Positions 1-8,770 of a DNA stretch of 64,000 nucleotides are shown here, piece after piece. The stretch is from Breoghania sp. (lineage in GTDB: Bacteria > Pseudomonadota > Alphaproteobacteria > Rhizobiales > Stappiaceae). Below the pieces are notes generated by a model. The model made no database searches, had not been told where the DNA came from, and worked only from the letters and a program-made list of their open reading frames with translations. The DNA is taken from NCBI RefSeq assembly GCF_963674635.1, contig NZ_OY771475.1, positions 3,410,001 to 3,474,000 of the forward strand, in the 5' to 3' direction. Position numbers and translations under genes: made by a program. Numbering within the stretch: the first letter of the stretch is position 1; each line of letters starts with the position of its first letter.

Positions 1-1
1 T

Positions 2-292
2 GTGCGGATTGCCCTGCGTCTGACGCCCAAGGCGTCCCGCGATCAGCTCGACGGCCTGAACGTCTTGTCCGATGGTCGCGTCGTGCTTGCGGCGCGGGTC
101 CGTGCGGTGCCCGACAAGGGCGCCGCCAACAAGGCGCTTGAAAAACTGATCTCAAAGACCCTGAAAGTGCCGTCCCGCGACGTCTCGGTCGAGGCGGGCC
201 ATACGGCCCGTCTGAAGACCCTTTTCGTCCAGGGGGATGAAAAGGACCTGATTCAGGGGCTGGAAGCCCTCGCATTGCCGCGCTCGGGCTGA
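2..292 (+). CDS. DUF167 (YggU family) protein, 5' end cut off
   Basis: Small basic protein of the DUF167/YggU family; the molecular role of the family is not established. The visible 96 residues carry the family core: RLTPKASRD near the start, then VRAVPDKGAANKAL, and a C-terminal half with SVEAGHTARLKTLFV. Full-length relatives normally have about 10-15 residues before the RLTPKAS segment, so the GTG at position 2 is probably internal and the true start lies outside the window. It ends 55 bp before folD on the same strand, which suggests cotranscription. Confidence 0.85.
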   Translation: MRIALRLTPKASRDQLDGLNVLSDGRVVLAARVRAVPDKGAANKALEKLISKTLKVPSRDVSVEAGHTARLKTLFVQGDEKDLIQGLEALALPRSG

Positions 293-347
293 TAAGACGC
301 TGCCGATATCAGCCCCTCATCGGGATCCAGATTCCAAGGACATATCC

Positions 348-1259
348 ATGAGCGCCACCCTTATCGACGGTAAGGCCCGTGCGGCCGCCTTGCGTGAAAC
401 GGTTGCTGTTGCGGTCGCCCGGTTAAAGGACGATGCGGGCGTTGAACCCGGCCTTGCGGTCGTGCTCGTGGGAGAGGACCCGGCTTCCAAGGTCTATGTC
501 TCCAACAAGATCCGGCTGACCCGCGAATGCGGCATGCGCTCCATCGAGCATATCCTGCCCGAAGCGACCTCGCAGGCCGATCTGATCGCGCTGGTGGAGA
601 GGCTGAATGCCGATCCCGGTATCGACGGCATTCTGGTGCAGATGCCGTTGCCCGCACATATCGATTCCGATGCGGTCGTCCTCGCCATCGATCCGGCCAA
701 GGATGTCGACGGTCTGCACCCGGTCAATGCCGGGCGGATCGTTCTGGGCAAGCCGGGGCTTGTGCCGTGTACGCCGCAAGGATGCGTGATCCTCGCCAAG
801 GAAGCGCTGGCCGAGAAAAACGGCGGCGATCTCTCCGGCCTCAATGCACTGGTTGTGGGGCGCTCCATTCTGGTCGGCAAGCCGGTCGCATTGCTTCTCC
901 AGAACGAAAACTGCACCGTCACCATGGCCCATTCTCGTACGCGCGATCTTGAAACCGTGTGCCGCCAGGCCGATATTCTGGTGGCGGCCGTCGGCCGCGC
1001 GCAGATGATCAAGGGTGACTGGATCAAGCCGGGAGCCTGCGTCATCGATGTGGGGATCAACCGGATCGCGGCGCCTGAACGCGGTGAAGGAAAGACGCGG
1101 CTCGTAGGGGACGTCGATTTCGAAACCGCTGTCGAGGTCGCGGGCCAGATCACGCCGGTTCCCGGTGGTGTGGGGCCGATGACGATTGCCTGCCTGCTCG
1201 CCAATACGGTGCGCGCAGCCTGCCGTCGTCGTGGCCTTGCGGAACCCGATCTGGGTTGA
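348..1259 (+). CDS. folD: Bifunctional methylenetetrahydrofolate dehydrogenase / cyclohydrolase FolD
   Basis: Cytosolic enzyme of one-carbon metabolism. It oxidises 5,10-methylene-THF to methenyl-THF with NADP+ and hydrolyses that to 10-formyl-THF. The 303-residue length is usual for FolD. Signatures seen are YVSNKIRLT (about residues 50-58, containing the conserved Tyr and Lys), VQMPLP (about 98), DVDGLHP (about 120), the nucleotide-binding segment GRSILVGKPVALLL (about 170) and TPVPGGVGPMT near the C-terminus. The ATG at 348 is preceded by AAGGA at 336-340. It follows the DUF167 gene closely on the same strand. Confidence 0.97.
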   Translation: MSATLIDGKARAAALRETVAVAVARLKDDAGVEPGLAVVLVGEDPASKVYVSNKIRLTRECGMRSIEHILPEATSQADLIALVERLNADPGIDGILVQMPLPAHIDSDAVVLAIDPAKDVDGLHPVNAGRIVLGKPGLVPCTPQGCVILAKEALAEKNGGDLSGLNALVVGRSILVGKPVALLLQNENCTVTMAHSRTRDLETVCRQADILVAAVGRAQMIKGDWIKPGACVIDVGINRIAAPERGEGKTRLVGDVDFETAVEVAGQITPVPGGVGPMTIACLLANTVRAACRRRGLAEPDLG

Positions 1260-1384
1260 TGCGGGGTCTGTCAGCGCGTCGGGGCTGCTGCTTGCGGGTG
1301 GCGCCCTGTCGTTAAAACTGGATCTTTCGCCTTCGCGAAATCTTAACTTCCGCCACCCATGGTTTGGCGCAAAGGAGTAGCTTC

Positions 1385-1573
1385 ATGAACGCAATCGCAA
1401 CAGCCGCTGTCGTCGCAGACCGTTCTCAGGCCGTCTCCACCATGGTCGCTTCTTTCATGAAGCAGGGTGCGGCGCAGGCGCAGGCCATGGCCGCGATGCT
1501 CGAAGAAGCTGCGCAGTCCGCCAAGGCGGCCGCGCCGCAGGGCATGGGACAGGCCATCGATATCAGCGCCTGA
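1385..1573 (+). CDS. YjfB-family small protein (putative motility protein)
   Basis: A 62-residue Ala/Gln/Met-rich protein resembling the YjfB family, which is labelled 'putative motility protein' without a proven role. The N-terminal part (AVSTMVASFMKQGAAQ) looks like one long amphipathic helix with repeated Ala, Gln and Met. The C-terminus ends in GMGQAIDISA, the tail expected in YjfB proteins (G..IDIS). The ATG at 1385 was preferred because AAAGGAG (1371-1377) sits about 7 nt upstream; an in-frame TTG at 1364 overlaps that site. The next gene encodes another small protein with a very similar tail. Confidence 0.72.
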   Translation: MNAIATAAVVADRSQAVSTMVASFMKQGAAQAQAMAAMLEEAAQSAKAAAPQGMGQAIDISA

Positions 1574-1615
1574 GCGCGGATTTCTCAGCAGGTTCAAGGA
1601 CCGCAAGCCTGCCCT

Positions 1616-1672
1616 GTGACGATTTTCATCAAAATTTAACCGCTCGCTAAACGCGAAATTGAGTATCGTCAC
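1616..1672. promoter_or_regulatory. Inverted repeat enclosing a CtrA-like half-match between two small genes
   Basis: GTGACGAT (1616-1623) and ATCGTCAC (1665-1672) are exact reverse complements. Inside them AATTT (1633-1637) can pair with AAATT (1656-1660). The interior also contains TTAA (1636-1639), seven bases, then CTAA (1647-1650). This is one base short of the alphaproteobacterial CtrA consensus TTAA-N7-TTAA. A further short palindrome CGTTA...TAACG lies at about 1687-1704. Either an mRNA hairpin or an operator would fit, and the CtrA reading is inference. Confidence 0.35.
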
Positions 1673-1754
1673 AGCTTGATATCGATTCGTTACCAGCCGT
1701 TAACGAGATAGAGCGACCCTGCGGTCACGTCCTTGAAACAAGGAGTGTTCTCTT

Positions 1755-2012
1755 ATGCAGATCACCGGAGCCGGACCCACCCAACAGTCGCAATTCGATT
1801 TCGATACGAAGATCGAGCGACAGGGAAGCCAGTCCAGCCAGGAACTCCAGTCCGGAACGCCGGCAGGCAATGTTCAGGCCGCCAGCGGCAATGACAGTAC
1901 GCCGACCAGCCCGCCGGTACAGGCAGCGTCCGACAGTTCCGAAAGCGGAACGCAGGATCGTCCGCCAGCGCGTGAGCGCGGCGTGGGCTCGTCGCTGGAC
2001 ATCTCCGTCTAG
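1755..2012 (+). CDS. Small disordered hypothetical protein with YjfB-like C-terminal tail
   Basis: An 85-residue, strongly hydrophilic protein rich in Ser, Gln, Gly, Thr and Pro, with no membrane segment or signal peptide. It is probably intrinsically disordered. I do not recognise a family. The last residues GVGSSLDISV closely echo the tail of the upstream gene (GMGQAIDISA). The ATG at 1755 has ACAAGGAG at 1738-1745 in good position. The spacer to the upstream gene holds an inverted repeat. Shared strand, size and tail suggest the two genes form a functional pair, but there is no direct evidence for a function. Confidence 0.6.
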   Translation: MQITGAGPTQQSQFDFDTKIERQGSQSSQELQSGTPAGNVQAASGNDSTPTSPPVQAASDSSESGTQDRPPARERGVGSSLDISV

Positions 2013-2136
2013 GCGTCAGGCCTGTTTGCCCTTTCTGACCGTCGTTGTCCCCCCGCGACAGCGAACGACCATGTCGGCCTCGCGCGTTGCGCGGGCCGAC
2101 ACTCTTTTTTGTGCTCCCCAAAGACGCAGAGCCGGA

Positions 2137-2805
2137 TCAGTTCTGCGCCGTCATGGCGGCCTTCAGCATGGCTTGCGCGTCGTCGGAATCCCATTCCGCC
2201 GGACCATACATCGTGCCGATTTCGCAGCCATCCGGCCCCACCAGCATCGTGGCGGGCAGGCCGGTGGCGCGGCCCAGGGAGCGAAGGGCGACGAAGAGGC
2301 CGAGCTTGTCATCGCCATAGCGGGTGAGATGCTCCACCCCGATTTCGTCGAGGAACTTCTTCGGCCGGTCGCCGGGGCGCACGTCCACATTCACCGCCAC
2401 CACCTGGAAATCGTCGCCGCCCATGGCACCCTGCAAGCGGTCCAGCGCGGGCATTTCCTTCCGGCACGGCGCGCACCAGGTTGCCCAGAGGTTCAGCAGA
2501 ACCGTCTTTCCGGCAAAATCGTTCAGCGTCTTCGCGGTGCCGTCTGCCGTGTTGAAGACGAGCTCGGAGGCATCCAGCGGTTTGGTTGTGGGCAGGAATG
2601 CGGCCACCTCTCCGGTGGCGAGCGGTTTGGCGGCTTGCGCGCTTTTCAAGGAAACCGCACATGACTTGCCATTGCCTGAGTTGCCATCAGGCATTCCGAT
2701 CCCGTATATCGCAACGACACCGATTGCAGCGCCGGCCAGGGCGGCGAGTGCGATCAGTTTTCGGCCGTTGCCACGTCTCGGGGTTTCTTTGGCGGGTTCG
2801 GTCAT
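2137..2805 (-). CDS. tlpA: TlpA-family thiol:disulfide oxidoreductase
   Basis: Membrane-anchored periplasmic thioredoxin-like protein, related to the rhizobial TlpA that reduces cysteines during cytochrome oxidase assembly. An N-terminal uncleaved anchor (IALAALAGAAIGVVAIYGIG, about residues 18-37) precedes a thioredoxin fold with the active site WCAPC at about residues 110-114 and a cis-Pro segment GLPATMLV. An additional cysteine pair (C49 region and the C in GPDGCEIG) could form a structural disulfide, as in TlpA. The start is taken at ATG 2805; an in-frame TTG lies 12 nt upstream. It diverges from argH with only 34 bp between start codons, so the promoters must overlap. Confidence 0.88.
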   Translation of the reverse strand: MTEPAKETPRRGNGRKLIALAALAGAAIGVVAIYGIGMPDGNSGNGKSCAVSLKSAQAAKPLATGEVAAFLPTTKPLDASELVFNTADGTAKTLNDFAGKTVLLNLWATWCAPCRKEMPALDRLQGAMGGDDFQVVAVNVDVRPGDRPKKFLDEIGVEHLTRYGDDKLGLFVALRSLGRATGLPATMLVGPDGCEIGTMYGPAEWDSDDAQAMLKAAMTAQN

Positions 2806-2839
2806 TGTTTTTGGCAACCTTGCTTACAGGGGCTTGAGG

Positions 2840-4237
2840 ATGAGCAATCGCATGTGGGGCGGCCGGTTTGCCGAAGGCCCGGACGCAATCATGGAAGAAA
2901 TTAACGCTTCCATCGGCTATGACCGCAAGCTCTATCAGCAGGACATTGCCGGGTCCAAGGCCCATGTCGCCATGCTGGCGGCCCAGGGTATCGTTGCGGC
3001 AGAAGATGCCGAGGCGATTTCCAACGGTCTAGACACGATCTTGTCAGAAATTGAGGCAGGCACGTTCATATTCTCACGCGCATTGGAAGACATTCATATG
3101 AATGTCGAGGCGCGGCTGGCCGACCTGATCGGCGATGCGGCGGGCAGGCTTCATACGGCGCGTTCGCGAAACGACCAGGTGGCGACCGACTTCCGCCTCT
3201 GGGTGCGCGACACGATGGACACGCTTGACGATCAGCTTGCTGGACTCCAGCGCGTGCTGGCGGAAAAGGCGGAAACGCACGCAAGCGCGGTCATGCCGGG
3301 CTTCACGCATCTACAGTCGGCCCAGCCGGTCACCTTCGGCCATCACATGCTGGCCTATGTGGAGATGATCGCGCGCGACCGAGGGCGTTTCAGCGATGCG
3401 CGCAAGCGCATGAACGAGTGCCCGCTGGGCTCTGCCGCCCTTGCCGGTACCTCCTTCCCGATCGACCGTCACGCAACGGCGGCAGCCCTCGGCTTCGACC
3501 GCCCCACCGCCAATTCGCTCGACGCGGTTGCGGATCGCGATTTCGTTCTCGAAGCGCTCGGCGCGTCTGCAATCGCGGCGATGCACCTGTCGCGGCTGGC
3601 GGAAGAGATCGTGGTGTGGTGCTCGGCGCAGTTCGGCTTCGTGAAGCTCTCCGACAAGTTCACGACCGGTTCCTCGATCATGCCGCAGAAGCGCAACCCG
3701 GATGCAGCCGAACTGGTGCGCGCCAAGACGGGCCGCATCACCGGCGCTCTGGTTGGTCTTCTGACGGTGATGAAGGGGCTGCCGCTCGCCTATTCCAAGG
3801 ACATGCAGGAAGACAAGGAACAGGCCTTCGACGCGCTGTCCAACCTGTCTTTGGCCATCGCCGCCATGACGGGCATGGTGTCGGACATGGAACCGGATGT
3901 GCGCCGCCTGAAAAAGGCGGCCGGTTCGGGCTATTCCACGGCAACCGATCTGGCCGACTGGCTCGTCCGTGTTCTGGGGGTGCCGTTTCGGCGCGCGCAT
4001 CACATCACCGGCTCCATCGTGGGGATCGCGTCGGCGCAGGGCATTGAGTTGCACAAGGTCTCGCTTGCCGAGATGCAGAGCGTGGAAGCGGGGATCACCG
4101 AGGACGTCTATTCGGTGTTGTCGGTCGACAAGTCCGTGCGTAGCCGCACCAGCTATGGCGGCACCTCGCCGGTCAATGTGCGCAAACAGGCCCGGCGCTG
4201 GCTCAAGCAGCTGGAAAAGAACGCCGCGAAGGGCTGA
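2840..4237 (+). CDS. argH: Argininosuccinate lyase
   Basis: Last enzyme of arginine synthesis, cleaving argininosuccinate to arginine and fumarate in the cytosol. The 465-residue length is standard. It begins MSNRMWGGRF, a typical ArgH N-terminus, and carries ALEDIHMNVE (about 85), TARSRNDQVATD (about 110), HLQSAQPVTFGHH (about 160) and the fumarase/ASL signature GSSIMPQKRNPD (about 280) with the flexible catalytic loop. The ATG at 2840 was chosen because homology starts there, although the frame stays open upstream across the antisense of tlpA. It is followed by lptM and lysA in the same direction. Confidence 0.97.
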   Translation: MSNRMWGGRFAEGPDAIMEEINASIGYDRKLYQQDIAGSKAHVAMLAAQGIVAAEDAEAISNGLDTILSEIEAGTFIFSRALEDIHMNVEARLADLIGDAAGRLHTARSRNDQVATDFRLWVRDTMDTLDDQLAGLQRVLAEKAETHASAVMPGFTHLQSAQPVTFGHHMLAYVEMIARDRGRFSDARKRMNECPLGSAALAGTSFPIDRHATAAALGFDRPTANSLDAVADRDFVLEALGASAIAAMHLSRLAEEIVVWCSAQFGFVKLSDKFTTGSSIMPQKRNPDAAELVRAKTGRITGALVGLLTVMKGLPLAYSKDMQEDKEQAFDALSNLSLAIAAMTGMVSDMEPDVRRLKKAAGSGYSTATDLADWLVRVLGVPFRRAHHITGSIVGIASAQGIELHKVSLAEMQSVEAGITEDVYSVLSVDKSVRSRTSYGGTSPVNVRKQARRWLKQLEKNAAKG

Positions 4238-4441
4238 ACCGGCCCTTCCTGCGACAGAATCCGGCGGCGCACAGGTTCGTTTTGGCGCAAACAACAGCTT
4301 GAAGCGAACGCGCCGCCGTGCGACACGAATGTGCTTGCGCAATTTGCGCAGGCCCGTCATCTCGCTTTGCGGGCAACCTATCCGGCTCTCGGGGGTATTC
4401 TCCCTGAGCCAGGGTGCCCGGATCAGAATCTGGAGATTTCC

Positions 4442-4660
4442 GTGAGCGCCGTCCGTTCCGCCCGTCTGGCCGTTCTTGTTGCCGCTGTCGTCGCCCTAAC
4501 CGTCAGCGGTTGCGGGCGTCGTGGACCGCTTGAGGCGCCGTCGGCGGAACGAAAACCGGAAGCAACCGGGCTGAGCGTCATCGTTCCCGGCCCCTCCGGC
4601 AAACAGACGTCTGCGACCAAGACGCCTGACCGGCCTTTCATTCTCGATCCGCTTATCTGA
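4442..4660 (+). CDS. lptM: LptM-type small lipoprotein
   Basis: A 72-residue predicted outer-membrane lipoprotein. The GTG-initiated N-terminus has a short positively charged region, a hydrophobic stretch (LAVLVAAVVALTV) and a lipobox VSGC at about residues 18-21, followed by GRRGPLE, the hallmark of LptM (formerly YifL). In E. coli LptM helps maturation of the LptDE lipopolysaccharide translocon. The rest is a Pro/Ser/Lys-rich linker ending PFILDPLI. The position between argH and lysA, 21 nt before lysA, is conserved in many proteobacteria and supports the call. Confidence 0.85.
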   Translation: MSAVRSARLAVLVAAVVALTVSGCGRRGPLEAPSAERKPEATGLSVIVPGPSGKQTSATKTPDRPFILDPLI

Positions 4661-4681
4661 TTTTTCCCGGAGCTTTAGCCC

Positions 4682-5953
4682 GTGCACCATTTTTCCTATC
4701 GCAACGGCGTCCTGCACGCCGAAGACGTGAGCGTGGCCGATATCGCGCGCGAAGTCGGCACCCCGTTCTATTGCTATTCCACCGCGACGCTGGAGCGTCA
4801 CTACAAGGTCTTCTCCGGTGCGTTTGACGGGATCGACTCGCTCGTCTGCTATGCGGTGAAAGCCAATTCTAACCAGGCTGTCCTGACGACGCTGGCGCGC
4901 CTCGGCGCAGGCATGGACGTCGTTTCGGAAGGGGAACTGCGCCGTGCGCTTGCAGCGGGCGTTCCGGCCAGCCGGATCATGTTTTCCGGTGTTGGCAAGA
5001 CGAGGGAAGAACTCGCCTTCGCGCTCGATCAGGACATCCTGTGCTTCAATGTGGAATCGGAGCCGGAGCTGGAGGAACTTTCCCGGGTCGCCAGCGGCAA
5101 GGGGCGCACGGCGCGCATTTCGCTTCGGATCAATCCGGATGTGGATGCCCGCACCCACGCCAAGATTTCCACGGGCAAGTCGGAAAACAAGTTCGGCATT
5201 CCCTGGAAGCGCGCCCGCGAGGTCTATGGCCGGGCGGCGGCGCTGCCGAATATCGAGGTGACCGGCATCGACATGCATATCGGTTCGCAGATCACCGAGC
5301 TTGAACCGTTCGATGCGGCCTTTGCGCGGCTTGGCGAACTGATCGAGGCGCTGCGCAGCGACGGCCACGAGATCGAGCATATCGATCTGGGCGGCGGTCT
5401 CGGCATTCCCTATCGCAACAACAATGAACCGCCCCCGCATCCGGAAGCCTATGCGGCGCTGGTGAAGAAGCATGTGGAGCGCCTTGGTTGCCGCATCATT
5501 TGCGAGCCGGGTCGTCTGATTGCGGGCAATGCGGGGATTCTCGTCTCCGAGGTGGTCTATGTGAAGCATGGGGCGGGCAAGACCTTCGTCATCGCCGATG
5601 CCGCGATGAACGATCTGGTGCGTCCGACGCTCTACGAGGCCTGGCACGAGATCGGGCCGGTCAAGGAACCCGCGCCCGATGCTCCGCGCATGGTGGCCGA
5701 CATCGTCGGGCCCGTTTGCGAGACGGGCGACTATCTCGGGCATGACCGGGATCTTCCGGAGCTGGCCTCCGGGGATCTCATCGCGGTCTATTCGGCAGGG
5801 GCCTACGGGGCGGTGCAGTCGAGCACCTACAATTCGCGCCGTCTGGTGCCTGAGGTTATGGTCAATGGCGACACGTTCGCCGTCATCCGGCCCCGGCCCT
5901 CCTATGAGGACCTGATCGCGCTCGACCGTGTGCCGGACTGGCTGAAAGACTGA
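4682..5953 (+). CDS. lysA: Diaminopimelate decarboxylase
   Basis: PLP-dependent enzyme for the final step of lysine biosynthesis, meso-diaminopimelate to L-lysine. The 423 residues form an alanine-racemase-type barrel plus C-terminal beta domain. Features seen are the PLP lysine in YAVKAN (K60), HIGSQI (about 200), GGGLGIPY (about 240), CEPGRLIAGNAG (about 277) and the C-terminal CETGDYL motif that contributes to the dimeric active site. Translation starts at GTG 4682, with CCGGAG about 10 nt upstream. It is probably cotranscribed with argH and lptM. Confidence 0.97.
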   Translation: MHHFSYRNGVLHAEDVSVADIAREVGTPFYCYSTATLERHYKVFSGAFDGIDSLVCYAVKANSNQAVLTTLARLGAGMDVVSEGELRRALAAGVPASRIMFSGVGKTREELAFALDQDILCFNVESEPELEELSRVASGKGRTARISLRINPDVDARTHAKISTGKSENKFGIPWKRAREVYGRAAALPNIEVTGIDMHIGSQITELEPFDAAFARLGELIEALRSDGHEIEHIDLGGGLGIPYRNNNEPPPHPEAYAALVKKHVERLGCRIICEPGRLIAGNAGILVSEVVYVKHGAGKTFVIADAAMNDLVRPTLYEAWHEIGPVKEPAPDAPRMVADIVGPVCETGDYLGHDRDLPELASGDLIAVYSAGAYGAVQSSTYNSRRLVPEVMVNGDTFAVIRPRPSYEDLIALDRVPDWLKD

Positions 5954-6172
5954 GGCCGGAGCCGGAAGTCGGCTTCGACCGGCGGGCAGCATCTGCCTCT
6001 TGAACAGATTGTGAGCCGTGCGGATCACGTCGCGGCCATAATTAGCTTGCCGAATGGCATTCACCGCCACACCCTGTAGGGTGGAAGAGCAGGACCTCCT
6101 TCCGCGCCATTTGTGCGGGAGCCTTGGTTCGTCGCCGTTTTCGGGGGGTGCCGGTAATCGGGGAGCTGCAAT

Positions 6173-8731
6173 TTGGCTGAGCAACGCGATCCTTTCGCCC
6201 GTGATCAGGCGCGCGCCGATCAGGCTCCCGTGTCAGGGGCTGCGTTCGAACGCAAGCTGAGCCGGTCCCTTGCGCTTGCCCGAGCCGCCCTTTTCTGGGA
6301 GCGGCTATGGCCGATTGCCTATCGGGTCCTGATGGTGGCGGGCGTGTTTCTCGCCCTGTCCTGGATGGGCTTTTGGTTGATCCTGCCGAGTGTTCTGCGC
6401 TGGGTCGGGGTGCTGGGCTTCATCGGCGCGCTCGGCTGGGCCTCCTATCCGGCGCGCGGCTTGCGCTGGCCAAGCCGGGCTCACGGGCTTGCCCGCATCG
6501 AGGCCACGGGCCGGTATCGTCACCATCCGCTTATCGCACTGGAAGACAACCTTGCCACCGGCACGGAAGATCCCGTCGCCAGAGCTCTCTGGGAGGCACA
6601 CCGCGTCCGTGCCCTGAGGGCTATGGCCTCCCTTCGTGCCGGATGGCCGCATCCGCAGGCGTTTCGAACCGATCCCTGGGGCTTGCGCGTGGTGGTCGCG
6701 ATGCTGCTTGTGGTGGGGTTCGGTGCCTCTATGGGGGATCGGGGGACGCGGACCCTGTCCGCCTTTGTCGGCGCGGATGAAACGCCGGCAGCCTTCGGGC
6801 GCATCGACGCCTGGGTGACGCCACCCGCCTATACACGCCGCCCGCCGATCTTCCTGACCGGCGAGGTCGGGCCGCAGCGCGATCCGAACGCGGTCGTGAC
6901 CGTGCCGGAAGGCAGTGTGGTGGTTGTGCGCGCCCAGGGCGAAAGCCGGGATCTCTCCGTCATTGCGGCAATGGGCGAGGAGCGTGAGGAGATTTCGCCG
7001 GAGACCCCGCGCGATCTCAATGCAGCGTCCGATGCGCCGCTCGAACATCGCGTCACCTTGCGCGGCAATGGCACGGTTGAAGCGCGTCGCGGTGGCTCGC
7101 TTGTCGACAGCTGGCGCTTTGCGGTCGAGCCGGATGAAAACCCGGTGATCCGGTTCCTGAGCGAGCCGGAACCCCAAGTGAGCGGTACGCTGAAGCTCGA
7201 TTACGAGGTTTCGGACGATTTCGGCGTGATGTCGGCACGGGCTGACATCACACCGGTGGAGAATGGCGCCACGGGGCAGGCCTCCCCAGGGCAGCCGCGG
7301 CCGCTCTACGAGGCCCCGGCCTTTCCGTTGGCGCTGCCGGGCCGTCGGGCGCATGACGGCAAGGGGGAGACCTTCAAGGATCTGACCGCCCACCCCTGGG
7401 CGGGATCGAAGGTGGCGTTGACGCTGGTTGCAAAAGACCAGGCCGGACAGGAGGGGCGCAGCGAGACCAAGGTCATCACCCTGCCGGAGCGGCCCTTTTC
7501 CAAGCCTCTGGCGCGGGCCGTCGTCGAACAGCGCCGCAATCTGGCACTTGATGCCAACCAGCAGCCGCAGGTCGCGGATGCGATGGACATGCTCATGCTG
7601 GCTCCGGATACCTTCATGGAGGATCCCAAGACGTTTCTCGGCATGAAATTCGTCTATTCCCGTCTGCTGGAGGCATCGGATGATGAGGCTCTGCGCGCTG
7701 TCGCCGACCTGATGTGGGAGCTTGCGGGAACGATCGAGGATGGGGATCTTTCGGCCGCCGAACGCGAGTTGCGCGCTGCGCAGAACAAGCTGCGCGAAGC
7801 TCTGGAAAACGGAGCTTCCGACGACGAGATCGCGAAGCTCACCCAGGAGCTGCGCGAGGCCCTGCAGCGCTACATGCAGGCGCTGGCGGAGCAGATGAAG
7901 AACAATCCGCAGGCCATGCAGCCCATGGATCCCAATTCCCAGATGCTGCGCAGTCAGGATCTGGAGGAGATGCTGCGTCAGATCGAGGAACTGGCAAAGA
8001 GCGGCGCCAAGGATGCCGCGCGCGATCTGCTCGCCCAGATGCAGCGGATGCTGGAAAATCTCCAGACCGGTCGCATGCAGCAGATGCCTCAGGGCCAGCA
8101 GAGCCAGGAAATGATGAAGATGCTCAACGAGCTGGCGGACATGATCCGGCGCCAGCAGGAGCTGATGGACCAGACGCATCGCCAGGGGCAGGACCAGCGC
8201 GGTCAGCAGGGCGAAGACGGCAGCAATGGGGAGCGGATGACCAAGGAGCAGCTCGCCGAGGCGCTGAAGCAGCTTCGCGAGGGGCAGGGAGATCTGGAAA
8301 AGCGGCTGCAGGAGCTGATGGACCAGATGGCGGAAAACGGCATGAAGCAGCCGGGTGAGCTGGGCGAGGCGGGCCGCAGCATGGGCCGGGCCGGAAAGGC
8401 CCTTGGGCAAGGCGATACGGGCAGTGCGGTCGGCGAGCAGGGCAATGCGCTGGAAGCCCTGCGGCGCGGCGCGCAACAGCTGGGCGAACAGATGATGGGC
8501 CCCGGCGGGCCTGGCGGCATGGCCCGGCCGAACATGCGCAATGGCGAAGATCCGCTCGGACGTCCGCGGCGCACCGATGGTTTCGATGATGGAAACCGTG
8601 TGCCGGTGCCGGGCGATATCGACATCCAGAGAGCGCGGCGCATTCTGGAAGAACTGCGCCGTCGCTATTCGGATCCCGGCCGCCCGCAGCTTGAGCTGGA
8701 TTACCTTGAGCGGCTCCTGCGGCGCGAATAG
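6173..8731 (+). CDS. TIGR02302 / DUF4175 family membrane protein with Gln/Met-rich C-terminal half
   Basis: Large 852-residue protein of an alphaproteobacterial family (TIGR02302) with no assigned function. Two or three hydrophobic segments near the N-terminus (about residues 38-85) and another near 165-182 anchor it in the inner membrane. A periplasmic-type region follows to about residue 430, then a helical, low-complexity segment dominated by Gln, Met, Glu and Arg (about 500-780), likely coiled coil. It ends in RRRYSDPGRPQLELDYLERLL, a segment typical of this family. The start is TTG 6173 with GGGGAG at 6160-6165. It follows lysA by 219 bp, in which I see nothing firm. Confidence 0.8.
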   Translation: MAEQRDPFARDQARADQAPVSGAAFERKLSRSLALARAALFWERLWPIAYRVLMVAGVFLALSWMGFWLILPSVLRWVGVLGFIGALGWASYPARGLRWPSRAHGLARIEATGRYRHHPLIALEDNLATGTEDPVARALWEAHRVRALRAMASLRAGWPHPQAFRTDPWGLRVVVAMLLVVGFGASMGDRGTRTLSAFVGADETPAAFGRIDAWVTPPAYTRRPPIFLTGEVGPQRDPNAVVTVPEGSVVVVRAQGESRDLSVIAAMGEEREEISPETPRDLNAASDAPLEHRVTLRGNGTVEARRGGSLVDSWRFAVEPDENPVIRFLSEPEPQVSGTLKLDYEVSDDFGVMSARADITPVENGATGQASPGQPRPLYEAPAFPLALPGRRAHDGKGETFKDLTAHPWAGSKVALTLVAKDQAGQEGRSETKVITLPERPFSKPLARAVVEQRRNLALDANQQPQVADAMDMLMLAPDTFMEDPKTFLGMKFVYSRLLEASDDEALRAVADLMWELAGTIEDGDLSAAERELRAAQNKLREALENGASDDEIAKLTQELREALQRYMQALAEQMKNNPQAMQPMDPNSQMLRSQDLEEMLRQIEELAKSGAKDAARDLLAQMQRMLENLQTGRMQQMPQGQQSQEMMKMLNELADMIRRQQELMDQTHRQGQDQRGQQGEDGSNGERMTKEQLAEALKQLREGQGDLEKRLQELMDQMAENGMKQPGELGEAGRSMGRAGKALGQGDTGSAVGEQGNALEALRRGAQQLGEQMMGPGGPGGMARPNMRNGEDPLGRPRRTDGFDDGNRVPVPGDIDIQRARRILEELRRRYSDPGRPQLELDYLERLLRRE

Positions 8732-8770
8732 CGCGGCCCATGGCGGCCCATGAGGGTGTTCGGGCGCGCT

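Noticed and set aside
2324..2839. N-terminal extension of argH by 172 codons
   Set aside because: The extra part is antisense to tlpA and unlike any ArgH; homology begins at ATG 2840.
4496..6184. Very long minus-strand frame opposite lysA
   Set aside because: It is a typical GC-rich shadow frame (Arg/His/Gly-rich) opposite a certain gene, with no motifs.
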